The translations under genes and the position numbers were made by a program. A stretch of DNA of 6,391 bases from an uncultured Saprospiraceae bacterium. Lineage in GTDB: Bacteria > Bacteroidota > Bacteroidia > Chitinophagales > Saprospiraceae. The notes beneath the pieces are model-generated. The model worked only from the letters and a program-made list of their open reading frames with translations, did no database searches and was not told where the DNA came from. Numbering within the stretch: position 1 is the stretch's first letter; the number at the start of each line of letters is the position of its first letter. The stretch lies in the NCBI GenBank assembly GCA_937959375.1, contig CALGLS010000466.1, positions 1-6,391 on the forward strand. The letters run 5' to 3'. This document shows, one piece after another, positions 1-5,615 of the stretch.

Positions 1-21
1 AAACAAAAAAATCAAACAACC

Positions 22-2436
22 ATGTTAAAAAGCTATATAAAAATAGGACTACGAAACTTACTAAAGTACAAAGTCAACACGGCCATTCACGTACTTGGTT
101 TAGCCATTGGATTAACAGCATTCTTGTTGATTAATCAGTACGTTTCTTTTGAACGAAGCTTTGATCGTTTTCACAATAATTCGGATCACTTGTATCGACT
201 TACAACTGATGTTTACGACAATGATGAGCGACATACTCGTGATGCTATGAGCTTTGCTCCTGCGGGAAAAGCATTAGAAGACGCTCTACCAGAAGTGATT
301 GCATCGACCACTACCTTACAGATGGATCCGGTCAACTTTAGACGAAACGGGAAACCATTTCAGGAGGATATTATTGCAGCGGATTCTATGTTTCTTAATT
401 TGTTCAACTATAAAGTACTACAAGGAGACCCAAATAATCTTTTGAGCGAACCGCATTGTATTGTCCTAACAGAGTCACATGCTAAGAAGTATTTCAACAG
501 TGGAAATGCCGTTGGACAAACCATTGAATTTTTATCCTATGGTGGTAGCAATAAATCGTTTAAAGTCACTGGTGTCATTGCCGATCCTCCAGAAAATACA
601 CATTACAAATTCAACATCTTGATGTCTTTAGCAACACTTAAAGAACGTACAGATGCAGAAGCTTGGAATGCCAACAATTATTACTCATATGTTTTATTGG
701 ATGAGAAAGCTGATCTTGCTACTGTCAATAGTAAACTCCTCGCTTTGTCAAAAAAACTAATTGATGAAGATGGAGAAAATCGATTCAACCTTCAACCAGT
801 AACTGACATTCACTTGTTGTCTGACATGTCGTTTGAACCAGGCGTGCATGGTAGTGCGCGAGCGGTTAATTTCCTGTTCATTATTTCTATTTTCATTCTC
901 ATTATTGCCTGGATCAATTACATCAACCTGTCGACAGCCCGTGCGGTAGAACGTGCGAAGGAAGTAGGTATGCGAAAAGTAGTTGGTGCGCATAAGATGC
1001 AATTGATTGCACAATTTTTCACAGAGTCAATGTTGGTCAATTTTTTGGGAATGCTATTGGCTGTACTTTTGACACATTTGGCACTTCCTTCCTTTAATCA
1101 GTTGGTTGGTAAAACAATTTTGGCAAACATATTTAGCAGTCCATTATACCTCAAAAACCTGTTGATCTTTTTTGTAATCGGGACCGTTGTAACTGGAATT
1201 TACCCAGCTATTGTTTTATCCTCATTCAAACCCATTTCAACTTTAAAAGGAAGCTTTGGCAAAACGAAACACGGTGTTTGGCTTAGAAAAAATTTAGTCG
1301 TTTTTCAATTCGCAGCATCTTTCGCTCTGATTGCTGGAACCATGGTTGTTTATCAACAACTTCAATTTATGATGAATAAAGAAATGGGGATGAGAACAGA
1401 TCAGGTACTCAGCTTTAACAATCCAGATTACGATGGAGATGACAGCAAACAATTTAGAAGTAAGTACAAATCTTTCCAACAAGCACTCGAACAATTCAAT
1501 AGTGTAGAAAAGGTAGGTGCCATTTCTAATCTTCCTGGCGGAAAAAACAGTGACATCAATTCTACTAGCGGCGAATTTAAAATTGCTGGGCTTACTGAAG
1601 ATCCAGTCAGAGCTACGCTATACGTCAACTTTATAGATGACCAAGTCGTAGATGCTTTGGGACTAGATTTAGTGGCAGGTAGAAATTTCAATTTCGATAT
1701 GAATAGTGACTCTAGTTGCATCCTCATCAACATGGCCATGCTAAAGCTCATGAATATTCCAGATGCAGAAACGGCCTTAGGTAAGCATTTAAAAAATAAA
1801 GGAAATTTCAATTTCAAAATCGTGGGTGTACTCGGTGACTTTAATCGATCTACATTAAAGACTCAAGTAGAACCAACTTTCTTTATCCCTCGAAAAGCAT
1901 CGCAATACAGTGTTGCCAAACTAGCAAGTAATGACCCTAAGTCTGCTATTGCACAAATAGAAAAAACGTATTTAGAATTCTTTCCAAGCTCATCTTTTAA
2001 TCCCGTTTTCTTAGATCAAAAATTTGAGAAACTGTATGCGGAAGACAAGCGATTTGGATCAGTGTTCACAGTCTTTTCGTTCCTCACTATTTTTGTGGCG
2101 ATCATGGGACTCTTTGGCCTTGCTGCATTTATGTCGCTACAACGCACCAAGGAAATTGGTATTCGAAAAGTACTGGGTGCATCTATTCCTCAAATTATTT
2201 TACTCTTCTTTAAAGACTTCGTTTGGTTAGTTGCGATCGGATTATTAATTGGTGCTCCACTCATTTACCTAGGCATGACCGAATGGCTAAATGGTTATGC
2301 TTTCCGAATTGATTTTCCTTGGTGGTCGATGCTTGTCGCAATGAGTGTTCTGCTTTTGATTTCATTTTTAACGGTCAGTTTGCATTCGTATAAAGTGGCT
2401 CGCATGAATCCGGTGGAGAGTATTAAGACGGAGTAG
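22..2436 (+). CDS. FtsX/MacB-type ABC transporter permease, two-domain, 804 aa
   Basis: This is an inner-membrane permease of the MacB/FtsX superfamily, in the duplicated form (two periplasmic core domains, two FtsX domains) frequent in Bacteroidota. Visible order: short cytoplasmic N-terminus, TM1 about residues 20-42, periplasmic core 1 about 43-275, TM2 about 283-303, the cytoplasmic signature EVGMRKVVGA at 314-323, TM3 about 333-355, TM4 about 378-401, TM5 about 423-445, core 2 about 446-680, TM6 about 682-704, a second signature EIGIRKVLGA at 711-720, then TM7 and TM8 to about 790. It ends in the family-typical MNPVESIKTE. There is no Walker A/B, so an ATPase must come from another gene; none lies in the window. 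Such proteins use ATP-driven periplasmic movements for export or lipoprotein/envelope work; the substrate cannot be told. The ATG at 22 gives the canonical family N-terminus. No in-frame stop is visible in the 21 bases before it, so an earlier start is not formally excluded. Confidence 0.93.
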   Translation: MLKSYIKIGLRNLLKYKVNTAIHVLGLAIGLTAFLLINQYVSFERSFDRFHNNSDHLYRLTTDVYDNDERHTRDAMSFAPAGKALEDALPEVIASTTTLQMDPVNFRRNGKPFQEDIIAADSMFLNLFNYKVLQGDPNNLLSEPHCIVLTESHAKKYFNSGNAVGQTIEFLSYGGSNKSFKVTGVIADPPENTHYKFNILMSLATLKERTDAEAWNANNYYSYVLLDEKADLATVNSKLLALSKKLIDEDGENRFNLQPVTDIHLLSDMSFEPGVHGSARAVNFLFIISIFILIIAWINYINLSTARAVERAKEVGMRKVVGAHKMQLIAQFFTESMLVNFLGMLLAVLLTHLALPSFNQLVGKTILANIFSSPLYLKNLLIFFVIGTVVTGIYPAIVLSSFKPISTLKGSFGKTKHGVWLRKNLVVFQFAASFALIAGTMVVYQQLQFMMNKEMGMRTDQVLSFNNPDYDGDDSKQFRSKYKSFQQALEQFNSVEKVGAISNLPGGKNSDINSTSGEFKIAGLTEDPVRATLYVNFIDDQVVDALGLDLVAGRNFNFDMNSDSSCILINMAMLKLMNIPDAETALGKHLKNKGNFNFKIVGVLGDFNRSTLKTQVEPTFFIPRKASQYSVAKLASNDPKSAIAQIEKTYLEFFPSSSFNPVFLDQKFEKLYAEDKRFGSVFTVFSFLTIFVAIMGLFGLAAFMSLQRTKEIGIRKVLGASIPQIILLFFKDFVWLVAIGLLIGAPLIYLGMTEWLNGYAFRIDFPWWSMLVAMSVLLLISFLTVSLHSYKVARMNPVESIKTE

Positions 2437-2442
2437 GAAGAG

Positions 2443-2569
2443 GACCGAAGACGGAAGTCCGAATCTGTCTAGCTGTGCTGCCAGATAGAGACGGAAGTTT
2501 CCCGCGATCGTAGAGACCGCGAAAGAGGGAAGCTTCAGACTTCGGTCTTCGGTCTTCCGTCATTTTTTT
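2443..2569. repeat. Palindromic heptad-repeat element between the permease genes; possible terminator
   Basis: The element starts 6 bp after the stop codon of the first permease. Its left arm is three 7-bp units, GACCGAA-GACGGAA-GTCCGAA (2443-2463). Its right arm is four units of the complement, TTCAGAC-TTCGGTC-TTCGGTC-TTCCGTC (2534-2561). Positions 2443-2459 pair with 2538-2554 with one mismatch in 17. Between the arms are two further hairpins: ATCTG/CAGAT at 2463-2467/2482-2486, and GAAGTTTCCC/GGGAAGCTTC at 2494-2503/2527-2536 with one G-T pair. The whole can therefore fold as a three-way junction. The centre is about 55% GC, richer than its surroundings. CTTCCGTC at 2554-2561 can also pair with GACGGAAG at 2450-2457 or 2490-2497, and is followed by A and seven Ts (2563-2569). 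It could therefore act as an intrinsic terminator or attenuator between the genes, or as an RNA-stabilising REP-like repeat. Whether it recurs in the genome cannot be seen here. Confidence 0.8.
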
Positions 2570-2589
2570 AACAAAAAAAATAAAAACCA

Positions 2590-5004
2590 ATGAATCTAAC
2601 GAATATAAAACTCATCTGGAGAAACCTCCTAAAAAACACCAGCATCACTGCAATCAATATTTTTGGATTGTCAGTAAGTTTGGCGGTTTGCACACTGATC
2701 GTATTGTTTCTGCAATTCGAATACAGCTTTGATAAAGCTAACCCTCAGCATGAAAATATTTTTCGACTAACGACAACTTTCAAATATCCTAACTCACCGG
2801 AGCGACCTACTGCCATGGCATCTGCTCCAATGGGACCATACCTACAACGAGCGTCTGCCGACATTGAAGAATATCTTCGCGTACTAACTGGCAATGAAAA
2901 TTTTCTTTGTCGTGCAAATGGAAAAGAAAAAGTCATAGAAAAAAGTCTATCGGTTGATTCTTCTTTTTTCTCCTTTTTCAACTTTCCATTATTACATGGA
3001 GATTCAAAAACCGCCTTTTACCATTTAGACAATATACTGATTACTCGCCCTGTCAGTGAACAGTTTTATGGAGATGAAAACCCAGTAGGTGAAATCTTGG
3101 AATATAGCTATGCCATTGATGCAGGAAGAGACACAACGATTCAGTATACCATTGCTGGCGTTTTTGATCACCTTCCGATTAATAGTCATCTTCAGTTTGA
3201 GGCCTTAACGCCACTTGATGCTCGATATTTTCCTGATGGAAGTCCTACCAACAGTTGGCATGGCCTAGTGGGGAATACTTATTTTAAACTTCGTACTTCA
3301 GCCAAAGATGCCAACAAAGTAGCCGCCACTTTCCCTAGCTTATTAGAAAAAGAAATGCCAAGTCACGACATGGTTGGTTTGGGTTTACAAGCGTTTAGCG
3401 ATATCCATTTAGATTCATCAACCTTACAATACGACAACAATAATTATCAAAAATCAGATCGCAAGTATCTTCAGGTATTTGGATTGATTGCATTTTTCAT
3501 TTTGCTGATCAGCTGCATCAACTTTGCCAACCTTTCTACTGTACTTGCGATGCGTCGTGTACGGGAAGTGGGAGTTCGGAAGTCGCTTGGCGCAAATGGT
3601 TCTGACGTTTTATTTCAATTTTTAGGAGAAGCATTGTTGATGTCTGTTATCGGAGGAATGCTGGCGCTCGCCTGGGTTGTTTTGTTGCGCGAACATTTCA
3701 TGACAATGCTAGATCGAACGATTGATATGTCAATTGGATGGGGGACTATTGCTATGTATGCTGTTGCGATTGTCTCACTCGGTTTGCTTGCCGGAATATT
3801 TCCTGCGGTACAGGCTGCTCGTTATTCTGCTGTAGAAGCTTTTCGCAGATTGGGGACCTCTGTATCTGTGAAGCGACCGTTTATTCAACGACTTGTGGTC
3901 TTACAATTCACCTTGTCAGGTATCCTTATTATTGGTTCAATGATTTGCTATAAGCAACTAAATTTTATGCAAAGTAAAGAACTTGGTTTTCAATCTAAAC
4001 AAGTAATGGAATTGAATTTAGGTTGGAATAACTGGACCAGAGCAGAGGCATTTCAAAAGGAATTGACTTCCATTCCGGGAATTATAGATGTGACTGGCAG
4101 CGATGTTTCCTTAGGAACTATCAATGGACAAAATGGTGTTTTGATTCGAGATGAAAAAACAAAAGAGGTTACCAATTATTCCATGAGTATCAATAGTGTG
4201 GCACATAACTATTTTGATTTGTATGAAATGGAATTCGCAGCAGGTGGCCCTCCTACGCTTGAAGGGGCAGTCAGTGGCATGCAATATGTCGTCAACGAAT
4301 CTTTTGTAAAAAGGGTGGGTTGGTTAGAGAATCCTATTGACAAAGAAATCATGCGACCTGGTTTTGGCGATGGAGAAATGGGACGTGTTGTTGGTGTTAT
4401 TAAAGACATCCATCACAATACGTTACATAGTCCAATCGGGTCGATTTGCTTTCAAGCTTCCACCTTCACTCCTATCCTTTCTGTAAAATATAGTGGATCT
4501 AATTTGGAAAATATTTTACCAAAAATCGAAAACAGTTGGAACAAACATGTTAAAGATCGTCCGTTTGATTATAAATTTATGGATGCTCACATAGCGGCAC
4601 TTTATGATAATGAAACGCGACTTGGACAGATGCTTTTGATCGCTACCTTCCTTTCGATTCTCATTGCATGTTTAGGATTATTGGCGCTATCTACTTTTAT
4701 TATTCAACAGCGTGCAAAAGAAATCAGCATCCGAAAAGTATTGGGCGCATCTACCGCTGGCATCGTAACTTTACTTTCAAAGGACTTTTTGAAATTGGTT
4801 TTAATCGCCTTTGTCCTTGCTATTCCAGTTGCTTGGTATGTGATGGAACAATGGCTACAAGATTTTGCTTATCGCACTAATATTGGTTGGGCGGTGTTTG
4901 TGATTGCAGGGATTGGCGCGATTAGCATTGCTTTTCTGACGGTGAGTTTTCAAAGTGCTAAAGCTGCTTTGATGAACCCGGTTAACAGCTTGAAGAGTGA
5001 TTAA
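2590..5004 (+). CDS. FtsX/MacB-type ABC transporter permease, two-domain, 804 aa (second copy)
   Basis: This is a second permease with the same architecture and the same length as its upstream neighbour, but clearly divergent in sequence, so it is an old paralogue rather than a recent duplicate. TM1 is about residues 20-42, periplasmic core 1 about 43-290, and TM2 about 295-318. The cytoplasmic signature REVGVRKSLGA is at 325-335, followed by TM3 about 347-366, TM4 about 385-408 and TM5 about 434-454. Core 2 spans about 455-678, TM6 about 680-703. The second signature EISIRKVLGA is at 711-720, and TM7 and TM8 run to about 790. It ends in MNPVNSLKSD. No nucleotide-binding domain is present. 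An in-frame TAA at 2581-2583 leaves the ATG at 2590 as the first possible start; an A-rich stretch precedes it, with no Shine-Dalgarno. The 153-bp gap holds the palindromic element, so co-transcription with the first permease may be partial. It could form a heterodimer with that permease or work as an independent homodimer; the sequence does not decide. Confidence 0.93.
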   Translation: MNLTNIKLIWRNLLKNTSITAINIFGLSVSLAVCTLIVLFLQFEYSFDKANPQHENIFRLTTTFKYPNSPERPTAMASAPMGPYLQRASADIEEYLRVLTGNENFLCRANGKEKVIEKSLSVDSSFFSFFNFPLLHGDSKTAFYHLDNILITRPVSEQFYGDENPVGEILEYSYAIDAGRDTTIQYTIAGVFDHLPINSHLQFEALTPLDARYFPDGSPTNSWHGLVGNTYFKLRTSAKDANKVAATFPSLLEKEMPSHDMVGLGLQAFSDIHLDSSTLQYDNNNYQKSDRKYLQVFGLIAFFILLISCINFANLSTVLAMRRVREVGVRKSLGANGSDVLFQFLGEALLMSVIGGMLALAWVVLLREHFMTMLDRTIDMSIGWGTIAMYAVAIVSLGLLAGIFPAVQAARYSAVEAFRRLGTSVSVKRPFIQRLVVLQFTLSGILIIGSMICYKQLNFMQSKELGFQSKQVMELNLGWNNWTRAEAFQKELTSIPGIIDVTGSDVSLGTINGQNGVLIRDEKTKEVTNYSMSINSVAHNYFDLYEMEFAAGGPPTLEGAVSGMQYVVNESFVKRVGWLENPIDKEIMRPGFGDGEMGRVVGVIKDIHHNTLHSPIGSICFQASTFTPILSVKYSGSNLENILPKIENSWNKHVKDRPFDYKFMDAHIAALYDNETRLGQMLLIATFLSILIACLGLLALSTFIIQQRAKEISIRKVLGASTAGIVTLLSKDFLKLVLIAFVLAIPVAWYVMEQWLQDFAYRTNIGWAVFVIAGIGAISIAFLTVSFQSAKAALMNPVNSLKSD

Positions 5005-5070
5005 AATTTTGACTTTAGTCAACACCAAGCATTCATATGAAAATAAAATTTATTTAACTTTTTTCTTTAA

Positions 5071-5078
5071 TAAATTTG
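5071..5078 (+). promoter_or_regulatory. Candidate Bacteroidota -7 promoter element for the ilvD leader
   Basis: TAAATTTG matches the TAnnTTTG consensus used by the primary sigma factor of Bacteroidota. It would place transcription start near 5085, about 40 nt before the first leader ORF, which suits an attenuated transcript. No good TTTG-type -33 box is seen at the usual distance; only T-rich sequence (about 5048-5055) lies there. It is a motif match in AT-rich DNA and hence tentative. Confidence 0.4.
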
Positions 5079-5124
5079 GAATTTCAATTTTATAAGTCCA
5101 CATTTGTTTTATAACAAAAAGAAA

Positions 5125-5181
5125 ATGAATACAAATTTCAATATTATTCCTGTCATTATTATTCGCGTCATTAGCACTTAA
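5125..5181 (+). CDS. ilv leader peptide 1 (Ile/Val-rich, 18 aa)
   Basis: This short ORF reads MNTNFNIIPVIIIRVIST and then TAA. Eight of 18 residues are branched-chain (6 Ile, 2 Val) and none is Leu. All Ile codons are ATT and both Val codons are GTC. It starts after an A-rich stretch (ATAACAAAAAGAAA) of the kind used for initiation in this phylum. It is followed at 5221 by a strong terminator, and the first gene downstream is ilvD, an Ile/Val biosynthesis gene. That is the classic arrangement of a leader peptide whose translation, not its product, is the regulator: ribosomes stall on the Ile/Val codons when charged tRNA is scarce. The peptide itself probably has no function. Its stop codon falls inside the 3' arm of the first leader hairpin, as expected for this mechanism. 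It is homologous to the second leader ORF 160 bp downstream. Confidence 0.88.
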   Translation: MNTNFNIIPVIIIRVIST

Positions 5182-5192
5182 TGAGCAGGAAT
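5146..5192 (+). promoter_or_regulatory. Attenuator 1, leader (1:2) hairpin
   Basis: ATTCCTGTCATTA (5146-5158), inside the Ile/Val codon run, pairs with TAATGAGCAGGAAT (5179-5192) as 13 base pairs with a single bulged G at 5185. The 3' arm starts exactly at the stop codon of leader peptide 1. A ribosome stalled on Ile codons 11-13 would cover the 5' arm and free the 3' arm for the antiterminator. A ribosome at the stop codon would cover the 3' arm and leave the terminator free to form. Pairing was worked out by hand. Confidence 0.8.
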
Positions 5193-5232
5193 TTGGTATT
5201 GTTTTAAGATAAAAATTAAAAGCCACTTTCCT
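5187..5232 (+). promoter_or_regulatory. Attenuator 1, antiterminator (2:3) fold
   Basis: This is an alternative structure that uses the 5' arm of the first terminator. AGGAA (5187-5191) pairs with TTCCT (5228-5232), TGG (5194-5196) with CCA (5223-5225), and TTTTAA (5202-5207) with TTAAAA (5216-5221), separated by small internal loops. It excludes both the leader hairpin and the terminator, so it would allow read-through when the ribosome stalls on the Ile/Val codons. It is individually weaker than the terminator, so its role is inferred from position and mutual exclusivity. Confidence 0.65.
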
Positions 5233-5250
5233 CGGGAAGTGGCTTTTTTC
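5217..5250 (+). terminator. Attenuator 1, intrinsic terminator
   Basis: AGCCACTTTC (5221-5230) pairs with GGAAGTGGCT (5235-5244) over 10 bp with one G-T pair and a CTCG tetraloop. A run of six Ts (5244-5249) follows. The A-run before the stem can pair with the Ts and extend it. It lies 39 nt after the stop codon of leader peptide 1 and about 365 bp before ilvD, so it ends transcription within the leader and does not follow a full gene. Confidence 0.92.
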
Positions 5251-5287
5251 ATTTAGTATGAAAAAACTTTCAATTTATAAAAACAAC

Positions 5288-5374
5288 ATGTTCAACTTCA
5301 ATATTATTCAAGTCATTATTACTTCTGTCATCGTCATTATTATTTATGAGCGAAACAGAGAGACTGTATATTGA
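5288..5374 (+). CDS. ilv leader peptide 2 (Ile/Val-rich, 28 aa)
   Basis: This is a second leader ORF, with 8 Ile and 4 Val among 28 codons. Residues 6-19 contain 11 Ile/Val out of 14, ending in VIVIII. Its start, MFNFNIIQVII, is plainly related to NFNIIPVIII of leader peptide 1, and 32 of 39 bases agree between 5134-5172 and 5294-5332 by hand count. It lacks the early stop of the first copy and continues into a polar tail, YERNRETVY, before TGA. Val codons in the run are all GTC. An in-frame ATG at 5258 would add ten residues (MKKLSIYKNN). The 5288 start is preferred because its upstream TTTATAAAAACAAC matches the sequence before leader 1. Like the first copy it precedes a strong terminator, so it should be the sensor of a second, serial attenuator. 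Confidence 0.87.
   Translation: MFNFNIIQVIITSVIVIIIYERNRETVY
5323..5360 (+). promoter_or_regulatory. Attenuator 2, leader (1:2) hairpin
   Basis: TTCTGT (5323-5328) pairs with ACAGAG (5355-5360), including one T-G pair. Further in, TCGTCAT (5331-5337) pairs with ATGAGCGA (5346-5353) around a bulged G, leaving an 8-nt loop. The inner part, with ATGAGC and the bulged G, corresponds to the leader hairpin of attenuator 1. It overlaps the Ile/Val codons, so a stalled ribosome would disrupt it. Confidence 0.65.
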
Positions 5375-5407
5375 AGAAATCATAAAATTCTTTATAGCCG
5401 TTCTCTC
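5358..5407 (+). promoter_or_regulatory. Attenuator 2, antiterminator (2:3) fold
   Basis: GAGAGA (5358-5363), just after the Ile/Val run of leader 2, pairs perfectly with TCTCTC (5402-5407) in the 5' arm of the second terminator. Inside it, 5369-5378 pairs with 5388-5396 (core AAGAA with TTCTT) with one bulge and one G-T pair. A ribosome stalled at codons 17-19 leaves this fold possible. A ribosome reaching the TGA at 5372 sits on it and permits termination. Confidence 0.7.
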
Positions 5408-5428
5408 ACTGAGGGAACGGCTTTTTTT
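5396..5428 (+). terminator. Attenuator 2, intrinsic terminator
   Basis: AGCCGTTCTCTC (5396-5407) pairs with GAGGGAACGGCT (5411-5422) over 12 bp with one G-T pair and a 3-nt loop. Seven Ts (5422-5428) follow. It begins 21 nt after the stop of leader peptide 2 and lies 187 bp before ilvD. It shares the AGCC...GGCT base of the first terminator and is the stronger of the two by stem length. Confidence 0.92.
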
Positions 5429-5615
5429 ATATCTAAACCTAAATAAATCAACTCCTGACTTCGTAAAATGAGAACAGTTAAAGAACTAACAACTAAGTAC
5501 TTAGCTCAAATAAGTTCTAACTGGAGGTAATAGAAAAAGAATCATTCGATTCACATCTAAATTAATTAAGGAATAATTTTAAACCCTATTTAAAATTCTA
5601 AGAGACATCAAAAAA
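5429..5615 (+). other. Untranslated segment between terminator 2 and ilvD
   Basis: These 187 nt hold no recognisable gene. AGAACT (5482-5487) can pair with AGTTCT (5513-5518), enclosing a perfect palindrome CTAAGTACTTAG (5493-5504). GAATC/GATTC (5539-5543/5548-5552) forms a small hairpin. GGAGG at 5523-5527 looks like a Shine-Dalgarno but no start codon follows at a useful distance. A 20-codon ORF at 5468-5530 is not rich in any one amino acid and has no terminator after it. Confidence 0.5.
5575..5597. repeat. Perfect A/T inverted repeat just upstream of ilvD
   Basis: AATTTTAAA (5575-5583) and TTTAAAATT (5589-5597) are exact inverted repeats around CCCTA, ending 18 nt before the ilvD ATG. 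As RNA it is a 9-bp AU hairpin near the ribosome landing site; as DNA it could be a protein-binding site. Such repeats arise easily in AT-rich DNA, so function is unproven. Confidence 0.45.

Noticed and set aside
1682..1815. GAAATTTCAATTTC occurring twice, 120 bp apart, in the first permease
   Set aside because: Both copies are in frame and encode NFNF in separate beta-rich parts of the periplasmic domain. It is most likely chance codon usage in AT-rich DNA.
1428..1817. Open frame of 129 codons on the minus strand
   Set aside because: It lies within the second periplasmic domain of the first permease, which reads cleanly on the + strand; a chance antisense frame.
2443..2561. CRISPR-like or tRNA-like element
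   Set aside because: The repeats are 7 bp, contiguous and in opposite orientation without spacers. The three-way fold lacks tRNA arms, an anticodon loop context and conserved T-loop bases.
5181..5207. Eight-codon ORF (MSRNLVLF) overlapping the stop of leader peptide 1 in a TAATG arrangement
   Set aside because: It is tempting as a re-initiation site with Leu-Val-Leu codons, but it is very short and is explained by the 3' arm of the leader hairpin. The corresponding ATGAGC in copy 2 does not yield a similar ORF.
5085..5430. T-box riboswitch controlling ilvD
   Set aside because: No T-box consensus or specifier stem is seen, and the Ile/Val-rich ORFs with matching terminators explain the region better.
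5468..5530. Twenty-codon ORF (MRTVKELTTKYLAQISSNWR) as a third leader peptide
   Set aside because: It is not enriched in branched-chain codons, does not resemble leaders 1 and 2, and no terminator follows it.
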